Assembly: GCF_902497875.1 (NCBI RefSeq)
Contig: NZ_CABVHY010000002.1
Coordinates: forward strand, 124,001 to 188,000
Source: Pseudomonas fluorescens
GTDB lineage: Bacteria; Pseudomonadota; Gammaproteobacteria; Pseudomonadales; Pseudomonadaceae
Direction: 5' to 3'
DNA: 64,000 nt
A program made the translations under genes and the position numbers. Below, one piece after another: positions 7,826-15,693 of this stretch (the first letter of the stretch is position 1; every line of letters starts with the position of its first letter). The notes beneath the pieces were generated by a model. The model searched no databases. It saw only the letters and a program-made list of their open reading frames with translations, and was not told where the DNA came from.

Positions 7826-9787
7826 ATGTCTGCCACCTCCCTGCTACCCGAGCACACCGCCCCATTACCCGCCGTACTCGCCGGCCCGCTGCTACGACGG
7901 TTGGAGCCGACGCGGCTGGTGCTTTGGCTGGTGGGCTCTCGGGCGTTGGAACTGACGCTGCGTCTACGTTTCGTCGAGGCAAGCGGTGGCGAAACGCTTC
8001 TTCAATTCCCCCTCGACACCCAACAGTGTCAGGTACTGCCAATCGGCTTGCATGGCTTTGTCCATCTAATCGACCTGCATCTGGACACCGCCCTACCCTG
8101 CGACCAGTCGATTCAGTACGACCTGTTGATCACCGAAGCAGACGGCCAGCAATCAGGCATCGCCGACTGGGCACCGCATTTGCTCTACGGAAATTCGCAC
8201 TGTCCCGACTTCGTCCTGCAGAGCCGCATCAAGCAGTTGCTCCACGGCTCCTGCCGAAAACCCCATCATTACGCCGACGAGGGTCTGCTCTGCGTCGATC
8301 GGTTGCTGGCCGAGGCTCCCGAGCCGGAGCAACGTCCGGCCTTGTTGATGATGAGTGGCGATCAGGTCTACGCGGACGATGTCGCAGGCCCGATGTTGCG
8401 GGCGATTCATGCCTTGATTACGCGCCTTGGATTGTTCGAGGAGTACCTGGAGGGCGCGGTGGTCGAGGACAGCGCCAGGCTCTATGGGCATCCGGCCAGT
8501 TACTACCATCGTGCCGATTTGCTGCCGGCACTGGAAAGCAATGAAACCCTGCGCGAGCGGTTTTTCGGTGGGGTGAAGAAGCCGATTTTCACCAGCAGTA
8601 CCGCCGATAACCACTTGGTGACCTTTTCTGAAGTGATGGCGATGTATCTGCTGGTCTGGTCGCCGGTGCCCTGGACGCTGATCGAGCCGCAGCCGCCGGT
8701 GCTCACGTCCGAAGAAAAGGCACGCTATGACCTCGAGCAAACGCGGATTAATGCCTTCAAGGCGGGTCTGGGCGGTGTTTCGCGGGTGTTCGCGCACTTG
8801 TCGTGCCTGATGATTTTTGATGACCATGACATTACCGATGACTGGAACCTCAGCGCCCAATGGGAGGAGACGGCTTACGGCCATCCGTTTTCCAAGCGCA
8901 TCATCGGCAATGCGCTGATGGCTTACATGCTCTGCCAGGGCTGGGGCAACAACCCCGATGTGTTCGGCGACTTGTTAGAGAAGACCCGCGCGCTGAGTGC
9001 CGAGGCCATTGGCCGGGACCGGCACCTGGACTGCGTCGCTCAGGACAACTTGATCGATGATTTGCTGCGTTTTCAGAACTGGCAGTATGTGTTGCCGACC
9101 ACTCCGGCGCTGGTGGTGCTCGACACCCGCACTCGGCGCTGGCGCAGTGAGTTCACCCTGAAGCAGCCGTCGGGTCTGCTCGACTGGGAAGCCCTCAGCG
9201 AGCTGCAACAGGAGCTGCTGGATCACCCTTCGGCGATCATCGTTTCGCCGGCGCCGATCTTTGGGGTCAAGCTGATCGAGACGGTACAGCGGGTGTTCAG
9301 CTGGTTCGGTTTCCCGCTGTTGGTCGACGCGGAAAACTGGATGGCCCATCGCGGCGCGGCGCAGGTGATCCTGAATATCTTCCGCCACTCTCGCACGCCA
9401 GGGAACTACGTGATTCTGTCCGGGGATGTGCATTACTCCTTTGTCTATGAAGTGCTGATCCGCCACCGCAAGGCTGGCCCGCGCATCTGGCAGATCACCA
9501 GCAGCGGTATCAAGAACGAGTTTCCGCCGAAACTGCTGGAATGGTTCGACCGGCTCAATCGCTGGCTGTACTCGCCGCGCTCGCCGCTGAACTGGTTGAC
9601 CAAACGTCGACGGATGCAGGTGATTCCGCACATCCCCGAGCACGCTGAAGCGGGTGAGCGGCTGTGGAATTCGGCGGGGATCGGACAGGTGTTTTTCAAC
9701 GAAAAAGGTCAGCCGCAGGCTATTTATCAACACAATGCCGACGGGTCACCACCGACGCGGTTGGTGGGGCCTGAGGAGCCGCGCTAA
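7826..9787 (+). CDS. PhoD-like metallophosphatase (alkaline phosphatase D family)
   Basis: A 653-residue protein. Metal-binding motifs of the PhoD/metallophosphatase fold are visible: GSCRKP (141-146), MMSGDQVYADD (175-185), FDDHDITDDWN (near 330-340) and LSGDVHYSF near residue 535. There is an N-terminal beta-rich region of about 120 residues. No signal peptide is obvious at the N-terminus (MSATSLLPEHTAP), unlike classical secreted PhoD, so it may be cytoplasmic. The substrate (phosphodiester or phosphomonoester) cannot be decided. It stands alone; 144 bases of unremarkable DNA precede it and REP elements follow. Confidence 0.88.
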   Translation: MSATSLLPEHTAPLPAVLAGPLLRRLEPTRLVLWLVGSRALELTLRLRFVEASGGETLLQFPLDTQQCQVLPIGLHGFVHLIDLHLDTALPCDQSIQYDLLITEADGQQSGIADWAPHLLYGNSHCPDFVLQSRIKQLLHGSCRKPHHYADEGLLCVDRLLAEAPEPEQRPALLMMSGDQVYADDVAGPMLRAIHALITRLGLFEEYLEGAVVEDSARLYGHPASYYHRADLLPALESNETLRERFFGGVKKPIFTSSTADNHLVTFSEVMAMYLLVWSPVPWTLIEPQPPVLTSEEKARYDLEQTRINAFKAGLGGVSRVFAHLSCLMIFDDHDITDDWNLSAQWEETAYGHPFSKRIIGNALMAYMLCQGWGNNPDVFGDLLEKTRALSAEAIGRDRHLDCVAQDNLIDDLLRFQNWQYVLPTTPALVVLDTRTRRWRSEFTLKQPSGLLDWEALSELQQELLDHPSAIIVSPAPIFGVKLIETVQRVFSWFGFPLLVDAENWMAHRGAAQVILNIFRHSRTPGNYVILSGDVHYSFVYEVLIRHRKAGPRIWQITSSGIKNEFPPKLLEWFDRLNRWLYSPRSPLNWLTKRRRMQVIPHIPEHAEAGERLWNSAGIGQVFFNEKGQPQAIYQHNADGSPPTRLVGPEEPR

Positions 9788-9851
9788 GCTGCTGATGCCG
9801 GTCAGTCAGGGCCGCCATTCTCCGGTTGGTCTGAAAGATCGCGGCGCCTGC

Positions 9852-9944
9852 ATCGCGAGCAAGCTCGCTCCCACAAGTGCTGTGTACACCGCATATGTTG
9901 TGGTGTGCCAGATTCCCCTGTGGGAGCGAGCTTGCTCGCGATGA
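9852..9944. repeat. REP pair, TGTGGGAGCGAGCTTGCTCGC family
   Basis: TCGCGAGCAAGCTCGCTCCCAC and the inverted GTGGGAGCGAGCTTGCTCGCGATGA flank a 52-base centre. Bases 9857-9919 (63 nt) recur with one change at 10003-10065. Confidence 0.85.
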
Positions 9945-10002
9945 GGGCAGCACATTCAAGATTGATGTGACTGTCAGACCGCTATCGTCGGAACGCCGCC
10001 CG

Positions 10003-10065
10003 GAGCAAGCTCGCTCCCACAAGTGCCGTGTACACCGCATATGTTGTGGTGTGCCAGATTCCCCT
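10003..10065 (+). repeat. Partial direct copy of the preceding REP pair
   Basis: 63 bases matching 9857-9919 with one visible difference (GTGCTGTGT versus GTGCCGTGT). The right-hand inverted unit is missing, so this is a truncated duplicate. The rest of the 9788-10228 gap holds no gene I can support. Confidence 0.85.
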
Positions 10066-10228
10066 CTCGGGTCGTATTCGCCCTGCTGAATGGGCAAAGC
10101 CAATACCAGCCAAAAGTTAGTTGAAGGCTTCCCCTCAACCATAGAATTTCCCACATTGGATTTTTGTTGTGTCAAGACCAGGGTGGCAGACTGGTTTTCT
10201 TCAAACGGTTAAACACATAAGGATATGT

Positions 10229-10657
10229 ATGTTTTCACGGAATAAGCTGGTCCCGGAGTTGATGGTCGCCGACATCAAGCAGAGCCTTGATTTCTGGACC
10301 TCGTTGATCGGCTTTCGAGTGGCTTATGAGCGCCCGGAGGTAGGGTTTGCCTACCTTGATCTGGATGGCGCGCAAGTGATGCTGGAGCAGTACGACCCTC
10401 TCGAAGGGCAGTGGGTGACCGGGGTGCTTGAAGCGCCCTTGGGCCGAGGCATCAACCTGCAGATTGCCGTCGATCTGGTCGAACCGATTCTCCAGCGTTT
10501 GGCCTCGGTGCAATGGCCGCTGTTCCGGACCTGTGAAGAAGTCTGGTATCGAGCGGATTCGGTGGAAGTCGGGCAACGCGAATTTCTGGTCCAGGATCCT
10601 GACGGGTATCTGGTTCGGTTGGTGCAGAGTCTCGGGGAACGTGCCTGCAGGCTGTGA
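10229..10657 (+). CDS. VOC (glyoxalase/bleomycin-resistance) family protein
   Basis: A 142-residue protein with two beta-alpha-beta-beta-beta repeats typical of the vicinal-oxygen-chelate fold: LVPELMVADIKQSLDFWTSLIGF at the start and REFLVQDPDGYLVRLVQSLG at the end. Members are glyoxalases, dioxygenases or bleomycin-binding proteins; EFLVQDPDGYLVRL resembles the bleomycin-resistance-like subgroup. Start ATG 10229 has TAAGGA five bases upstream, so the longer reading from 10169 is less likely. It appears to be a single gene. Confidence 0.88.
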   Translation: MFSRNKLVPELMVADIKQSLDFWTSLIGFRVAYERPEVGFAYLDLDGAQVMLEQYDPLEGQWVTGVLEAPLGRGINLQIAVDLVEPILQRLASVQWPLFRTCEEVWYRADSVEVGQREFLVQDPDGYLVRLVQSLGERACRL

Positions 10658-10787
10658 AAGGTCGCGGTATCTGCTTGACCTCTTTAAGTCACTATCCTCC
10701 TCTACTTTCTTTTAGTTTCTACCGCCTGTTTGGTCCTCGGTAGTAAAATTCCACATGCCTTTCGCTAGAACGACACAAGGTAAATAT

Positions 10788-11186
10788 ATGAATGACTATG
10801 CCGGCAGTTGTTTGTGTGGTGCCGTGACCTATCGAATTCGCGCAGAGATAAAAGAGGCCGGCCATTGCCATTGCAGCCAGTGCCGAAAATTTCATGGCGC
10901 CGCGTTCGCGACCTACGTCACGGTCCCTCGTGCAGCGCTTGAATGCGTGACGGGCGCGGAGGTTATTCGCGCTTATCGGTCATCGCCAACGGTGAGTCGA
11001 GAGTTCTGTTCCCTCTGCGGCTCCAGCCTGTTTTGGTCGAGTACCAGTGGGGAGCATCCCGAAAAGATTGCCGTGGCGCTGGGGACCCTCGACACGCCCT
11101 TTATGCCTGCTCGGCAGGAGCATATTTTCGTTGCGTCCAAGGCTTGCTGGGTGAGTGTTGGGGATGACTGGCCGCAGACGCCGTAA
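10788..11186 (+). CDS. GFA family zinc protein (glutathione-dependent formaldehyde-activating-like)
   Basis: A 132-residue protein with the full cysteine pattern of the GFA fold: SCLCGAV near residue 8, CHCSQCRK near 32-39 and FCSLCGSSLFW near 76-86. Together these bind two zinc ions. The prototype was proposed to assist formaldehyde-glutathione adduct formation, but most members have no proven reaction. ATG 10788 was chosen over an upstream in-frame codon because CAAGG lies about nine bases before it. Confidence 0.88.
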   Translation: MNDYAGSCLCGAVTYRIRAEIKEAGHCHCSQCRKFHGAAFATYVTVPRAALECVTGAEVIRAYRSSPTVSREFCSLCGSSLFWSSTSGEHPEKIAVALGTLDTPFMPARQEHIFVASKACWVSVGDDWPQTP

Positions 11187-11254
11187 TCCTGGTCAGTTAA
11201 GAGAAATACCTAGTACCGGGGTGTAAACCAGAGAGCTTAGGCGCGTATGAGATC

Positions 11255-11357
11255 GCCAAGATCGCAGCCTGCGGCAGCTCCTACGGGATTTGTGTCCACC
11301 CGCAACTTCGCGGGTGTGCGCGATCATTGTAGGAGCTGCCGCAGGCTGCGATCTTTT
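11255..11357. repeat. REP pair, GTAGGAGCTGCCGCAGGC family
   Basis: Reverse unit GATCGCAGCCTGCGGCAGCT...CTACGGG and forward unit TGTAGGAGCTGCCGCAGGCT...GCGATCTTTT, 40 bases apart. It lies between the convergent GFA and LysR genes. Confidence 0.85.
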
Positions 11358-11381
11358 GGGGCCATTCAGCTAGCTGAACCA

Positions 11382-12323
11382 TCACGTCTTTAACTCGCCC
11401 TCGGACAGGCTCCACTGCGCCCGGTATTCCATCAGGAAGTCGACAAAGGCCCGAAGCCGCAACGGGGTGTGGCGTCCGCCCGGGTAGAGCAATGTAAAGG
11501 GCCGGGACCGTCCGTGGAACGCTTCAAGGACTTCGATCAGGGAGCCTTCCGCCAATTCTTTTTCAACGATGAATTTATAGGTCTGAAACAGGCCTGCGCC
11601 GTGCTTGGCCAGGGTCACGCCGCCCAATACATCGTCCGAACAGCTATAGCCGCCTGCGGTCAGCAGGTCCTGGTCTTCGCCCTTGTCCTTGAACAACCAG
11701 GCGATGTGCCGGCCGCTGCTGGGCAGCTCGAATTGAATGCACTCATGCTGGTGCAGGTCGTCCAGGGTTTGCGGCGTACCGGCACGCTGCAGGTATTCAG
11801 GGCTGGCCACGGTGACCAGTTGTGCGTCTTCCAGATGACGGGCGATCAAGCCTGAATCGGGCAGGACCCGGACCCTGATCGCCATGTCGTAGCCTTCCTC
11901 GATGAAGTCGATGTTGCGGTTGCTGACGTGGGCCTCGACCTTGACCGCCGGAAAACGCGCTCGGAAGATCGGCAGCAACGGCAGGATGCGGTGATGGGCG
12001 TAGGTGGTGGGCACGCTGATGCGCAAGGTTCCGGAGGGGGTTTGTTGTTTGCCCATCACTTCCCGTTGCGCTTCGACCAACTGGGCCAGGGCCTGGCGGC
12101 ACTGTTCAAAGTACGCTCGGCCGCTTTCCGTCAGTTTGACGCTGCGGGTGGTTCGGGCGAACAGCCGCACACCCATGCGCGCCTCCATCCGCGACACCGA
12201 GCGACTGACCGCAGCCGGGGTGACACCGGCGACCGCGGCTGCGGTGGTGAAACTGCCGGACTCAGCCGCCAGGCAAAACAACTCGATGCTGCCCAGCTGA
12301 ATATCTTCGAACTGTCGCTTCAT
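11382..12323 (-). CDS. LysR-family transcriptional regulator
   Basis: A 313-residue regulator with an N-terminal winged helix (residues 8-66, including TTAAAVAGVTPAAVSRSVSRMEARMG) and a LysR effector domain (about 92-300). The subgroup, with RLFARTTRSVKLTESG and a PSGTLRISVPTTYAHHRILPLLP stretch, resembles the AaeR/PtxR-like repressors and activators of short-chain dehydrogenases. It is divergent from the SDR gene at 12472, its likely target. A perfect CTGTATTT/AAATACAG inverted repeat lies between the two starts. Confidence 0.92.
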   Translation of the reverse strand: MKRQFEDIQLGSIELFCLAAESGSFTTAAAVAGVTPAAVSRSVSRMEARMGVRLFARTTRSVKLTESGRAYFEQCRQALAQLVEAQREVMGKQQTPSGTLRISVPTTYAHHRILPLLPIFRARFPAVKVEAHVSNRNIDFIEEGYDMAIRVRVLPDSGLIARHLEDAQLVTVASPEYLQRAGTPQTLDDLHQHECIQFELPSSGRHIAWLFKDKGEDQDLLTAGGYSCSDDVLGGVTLAKHGAGLFQTYKFIVEKELAEGSLIEVLEAFHGRSRPFTLLYPGGRHTPLRLRAFVDFLMEYRAQWSLSEGELKT

Positions 12324-12360
12324 GATTGATTACACCATGGATCAAATGAAGTACTCAGAC

Positions 12361-12393
12361 CTGTATTTATCAAACAAAAGTAAAGAAATACAG
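12361..12393. promoter_or_regulatory. Candidate LysR operator, inverted repeat CTGTATTT-N17-AAATACAG
   Basis: Perfect eight-base arms at 12361-12368 and 12386-12393, in the 148-base divergent region between the LysR gene and the SDR gene, inside an AT-rich patch. Binding is inferred from position and symmetry only. Confidence 0.45.
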
Positions 12394-12471
12394 TGAATTC
12401 AACCCGAGCAGTTCCTTCAGAAAAAGGGCTCTGGGACAACCTATGAAACCCAATTTTTGCAGGTACCCAAC

Positions 12472-13206
12472 ATGAACTCTCCAAGAACTGTAGTAATCAC
12501 CGGCGCGTCGAGCGGTATTGGCCTGGGCCTGGCAAAGGCTTATCTGGAGCAAGGCTACAACGTGGTCGGCAACGCTCGCACTGAACAGCGTCTGCGCGAA
12601 ACGGCCGAGCAACTGGGCAACTCCCCGCGCTTCATCGGCGTGGCGGGCGACGTTGCCGAGCCGGATACCGCCCAGCGGCTGTTCCAGGCCGCCATCGAGG
12701 CCTTCGGCCAGGTCGATATCCTGATCAACAACGCCGGGATTTTTCAGGCCAAGCCGTTCATTGACTACAGCCCGCAAGACCTGGAAGCGATGATCAGCAC
12801 TAACCTCAAGGGCTTCGTTTATCCATCCCAGGTTGCTGCAGCGCACATGATTCCACGCAAGCAGGGTTTCATCGTCAACATTACCGCGAGCGTGGCCTTG
12901 CAACCGAACCAACAGGTACCGGCGACCTTGCCGGTATTGATCAAAGGCGGGATCAACCAGGCCACTCGCGCCCTGGCGCTGGAATTGTCACCCCATAACA
13001 TCAAGGTCAACGCAGTGGCTCCCGGTATTGTCGACACACCTATGCACAGCCCGGAACACCGCGAATTCCTCAAGACCCTGCAACCTCTGGGACGTATGGG
13101 CAACATCAGCGAAATCACCGATGCTGTGCTTTACCTGACCAACGCCGAATTCACCACGGGCACGGTGCTGGCGGTGGATGGCGGGATGAGCAGCGGCAAG
13201 TGGTAA
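12472..13206 (+). CDS. SDR family NAD(P)-dependent oxidoreductase
   Basis: A 244-residue classical short-chain dehydrogenase. It has the Rossmann motif TGASSGIGLGLA (residues 9-20) and NNAGIF. The serine of the catalytic triad is expected in VNITASVAL. A lysine occurs in PVLIKGGINQATRALALEL, where the usual YxxxK tyrosine appears replaced (PVLIK), which is noteworthy. C-terminal VAPGIVDTPM is standard. The substrate is unknown. ATG 12472 was chosen over an upstream TTG. Divergent from the LysR gene and 72 bases ahead of the tautomerase, so probably one small operon. Confidence 0.9.
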   Translation: MNSPRTVVITGASSGIGLGLAKAYLEQGYNVVGNARTEQRLRETAEQLGNSPRFIGVAGDVAEPDTAQRLFQAAIEAFGQVDILINNAGIFQAKPFIDYSPQDLEAMISTNLKGFVYPSQVAAAHMIPRKQGFIVNITASVALQPNQQVPATLPVLIKGGINQATRALALELSPHNIKVNAVAPGIVDTPMHSPEHREFLKTLQPLGRMGNISEITDAVLYLTNAEFTTGTVLAVDGGMSSGKW

Positions 13207-13278
13207 ACAGGGTTGCTCGGGGAGCCGCCAACGGTTCCCCGGTTCAGGGTCAATCGAGTACATAACAGGAGCACGATC

Positions 13279-13488
13279 ATGCCTTTCGTCAGTGTGCGCA
13301 TCACCCGAGACGGAGTGACCCGGGAGCAAAAAGCCCAGGTCATCGCCGAGATCACCGAAACCCTGGAGCGGGTCCTGGGCAAGCGTCCCGACCTGACCCA
13401 TATCGTTATCGAGGAAGTGGATACCGATAACTGGGGGTATGCAGGGATGACTACTACCGAGTACCGCAAAAACCTCAACCCCGGCTAG
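13279..13488 (+). CDS. 4-Oxalocrotonate tautomerase family protein
   Basis: A 69-residue protein beginning MPFVSVRITRDGVTREQKAQ. After removal of methionine, the catalytic amino-terminal proline is exposed, as required in this family, which catalyses keto-enol proton transfer. The family is usually about 62 residues; this has a short C-terminal tail (GMTTTEYRKNLNPG). AGGAG lies just upstream of ATG 13279. It follows the SDR gene by 72 bases on the same strand and is likely cotranscribed under the LysR regulator. Confidence 0.9.
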   Translation: MPFVSVRITRDGVTREQKAQVIAEITETLERVLGKRPDLTHIVIEEVDTDNWGYAGMTTTEYRKNLNPG

Positions 13489-13544
13489 GGTTAGTCAGCT
13501 AGCACCACCTCCTGTAGTGAAGGGGTTTAAGACGTTACGCAATC

Positions 13545-13687
13545 CGTAGCAGCTGCCGAGCCTGCGAGGCTGCGTTCGGCTGCGAAGCAGTCGTAAAATC
13601 AGGCACCGCGGTATTCCAGCCACACCGTGGAAGCAGGATTTACGGCTGCTACGCAGCCGAACGCAGCCTTCGGCAGCTGCTACGGGG
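13545..13687. repeat. REP pair, GTAGCAGCTGCCGAAGGC family
   Basis: Left unit starts CGTAGCAGCTGCCGAGCCTG and the right unit ends GCCTTCGGCAGCTGCTACGG. It contains the same CGTTCGGCTGCGAAGCAGTCG segment as 3879-4007. It separates the tautomerase gene from a decayed hydrolase. Confidence 0.85.
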
Positions 13688-13725
13688 GATTGTGTTGGAC
13701 CCCCTAGCCACAAGTACGCCTCGCT

Positions 13726-13983
13726 TCAAGTGTCCGCGCGATGCGCAAGCGCGAACTCCGCCACATAACCCACCACCGCATCAGGCGCGTCCTCCATCAG
13801 GAAGTGCCCTGCCTCCTCGATAATATGCAGCGTCGCGCCGGGGATATCAGCGGCGAGGCGAGCAATCTGCTGCGTCTGGGCAATCAGCCGAATGACTCCA
13901 CCGTCACCGCGCTGCAGCAGATGTTGACCCAGGCGTTCGGTCGTCGGGCGGCCTTCGGTGTGGATGATGAATAACCGACCGAC
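13726..13983 (-). pseudogene. C-terminal remnant of an alpha/beta hydrolase
   Basis: The last 85 codons of a minus-strand frame end with IPGATLHIIEEAGHFLMEDAPDAVVGYVAEF. This carries the catalytic-histidine region (EEAGHFL) and the terminal helix typical of alpha/beta hydrolases. The nucleophile elbow and the rest of the fold (about 200 residues) are absent. The frame upstream runs into the promoter and start of the gene at 14048 and has no hydrolase character. It is therefore a 5'-truncated leftover. It may still be transcribed from an unknown start, but cannot make a hydrolase. Confidence 0.65.
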
Positions 13984-14047
13984 ACCTTGACTCTGTCCCT
14001 GGGGACACACCCCATAGTTTCCTTTCTCTTCAAGCGAGGAACGACCG

Positions 14048-15079
14048 ATGGGCAATCTGTGTTTGGTGACGGGTGCCAATGGGCATTTGGGCAACACCCT
14101 GGTCAGGGCGCTGATCGCGCGCGGTGACCAGGTCCGGGCCGGCGTGCGGGATACCCGCAACACCGCACCTTTCGAAGGCCTGGACTGCCAACTGGTCTAC
14201 GCCGAGCTCCAGGACAAGGCCGCGATGCTCAAGGCACTGGAAGGTGTCGAGGTTCTTTACCAGGTGGCTGCGGTGTTCCAGCACTGGGCTAAAGATCCCC
14301 AGGCTGAAATTGTCGACGTGAACATGCGTGGTACCCGCACTGTGCTGGAAGCAGCGGCCCAGGCCGGGGTCAAACGCGTGGTGTATGTCAGCTCGGTGGC
14401 GGCTGTCGGTCATGATGGCCAGGCGCGGTCTGAAGAACGCTGGAATGATGACCTTCAAAACCCCTACTACCGCTCGAAGATTCTCTCGGAGCAAGTCGCC
14501 TGGCAGACCGCTCAAACCCATGGCCTGTGGATGGTCACGGTTTTACCCTCGGCGATGATTGGCCCGCATTGTTTTCGACTGACCGACACCCTGCAATTCC
14601 TGGCTGCGATTGAACGGCGCAAACTCCCCCTCGACCCCAATTTTCATTTCAACTTCGTGGATGTGCGCGATGTCGCGCAAGGTCTGATCCTCGCTGCAGA
14701 GAAAGGCCGCCCGGGCAATCGCTACATCCTCGCCAACCAGCACTCATCGCCGCTGGCCGAGATCATTGGCGCGGCCAACCGAGTCACTCCCGGCTATCGC
14801 GTACCGCCATCCAGCCCTAAATGGTTACTGCTCGGCGTAGCCTGGCTGAAAGAGCGCCTGGCCAGCGCGACCGGCAAACCTGCGGACTTGCTGGTGAACC
14901 AGGTCCGAATGTTCTACGGCATCAAGCAGGAATACGACATCAGCAAAGCCGAATCGGAGCTGGGTTATCGCCCGCGACCGCCCGGAGAAGCCCTTAGCCT
15001 GGCGTTCGAATACTTGAAGGCGCGGCAAGCCGAGACTCAACACAACGCTGCGCCGTATCCGCAGCAAATAGCCGATTGA
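14048..15079 (+). CDS. NAD-dependent epimerase/dehydratase (extended SDR, dihydroflavonol-reductase-like)
   Basis: A 343-residue extended SDR. The nucleotide motif TGANGHLGNTL is at residues 8-18. YVSSVAAVG is followed by the active-site YYRSKILSEQVAW (YxxxK), and LPSAMIGP is typical of the family. The closest groups reduce or epimerise sugar or flavonoid-like carbonyls; the substrate is unknown. AGGA precedes ATG 14048. Its last 86 bases overlap the convergent MerR gene (14994-15413), an unusually long 3' overlap. Confidence 0.88.
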   Translation: MGNLCLVTGANGHLGNTLVRALIARGDQVRAGVRDTRNTAPFEGLDCQLVYAELQDKAAMLKALEGVEVLYQVAAVFQHWAKDPQAEIVDVNMRGTRTVLEAAAQAGVKRVVYVSSVAAVGHDGQARSEERWNDDLQNPYYRSKILSEQVAWQTAQTHGLWMVTVLPSAMIGPHCFRLTDTLQFLAAIERRKLPLDPNFHFNFVDVRDVAQGLILAAEKGRPGNRYILANQHSSPLAEIIGAANRVTPGYRVPPSSPKWLLLGVAWLKERLASATGKPADLLVNQVRMFYGIKQEYDISKAESELGYRPRPPGEALSLAFEYLKARQAETQHNAAPYPQQIAD

Positions 15080-15413
15080 TGTCGCCTTTAAGCGCGATCA
15101 ACTGGCCGTCCATTATCTGCAGCGCTTCAATTTGCGCCTGCAATTGAAGACGTTTGCTTTCAATGCCCTGATTGGCCAGTTCCAGTGGAAAGTGATCCAG
15201 GCTTTTCTTGGCCTCGATCAACCTGCTCATCTCGCTGAGTTTGAAGCCAACCGACTGTGCCGTGCGAATGATGCGCACAATTTCGAGATGATGCGGCGTG
15301 TACACCCGGTAGGTGCCACGGCGCTCTGGCGCGGGGAGCAAGCCGAGCTGTTCATACAACCGAAGGGCTTTAGGCGTGCAGCCTGTTAGTTTGGCCAGTT
15401 TCCCTATGTACAT
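14994..15413 (-). CDS. MerR-family transcriptional regulator
   Basis: A 139-residue regulator. The N-terminal MerR helix-turn-helix (MYIGKLAKLTGCTPKALRLYEQLGLL) and wing (RGTYRVYTPHHLEIVRII) are clear. A dimerisation coiled coil follows (residues 75-110). There are no metal-binding cysteine pairs at the C-terminus, so a metal sensor such as CueR or ZntR is unlikely. Convergent with and overlapping the epimerase gene by 86 bases; the tail after about residue 118 comes from sequence that also encodes the epimerase C-terminus. Confidence 0.88.
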   Translation of the reverse strand: MYIGKLAKLTGCTPKALRLYEQLGLLPAPERRGTYRVYTPHHLEIVRIIRTAQSVGFKLSEMSRLIEAKKSLDHFPLELANQGIESKRLQLQAQIEALQIMDGQLIALKGDINRLFAADTAQRCVESRLAAPSSIRTPG

Positions 15414-15693
15414 AGGTCATTCCTTTTGCGGCGGTTAAATGGATGGCTCTCGCTATGGGCCAAGGACATGCCAGCCACTGCCATTATTCCTTCACTTACA
15501 GCCATAAATCGCCAGAATAATTGCACCTGTGTTCATAAAGCCGCCCTTCGGGGTTCAAACACAGCCATACGTATGCAGTCATACGAACTACTTTCGGCCG
15601 CAACCGGTCAGTAAAGCAGCCAAATTATTTTCAACTATCCTCTCTCGACAATGACCTGGCCACCTCGAAACCAGGGCCGCAGGGAGAGCGAAG

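Noticed and set aside
9852..10065. Repeats considered as a CRISPR array or insertion-sequence ends
   Set aside because: Units are REP palindromes without regular spacers, no cas or transposase gene is near.
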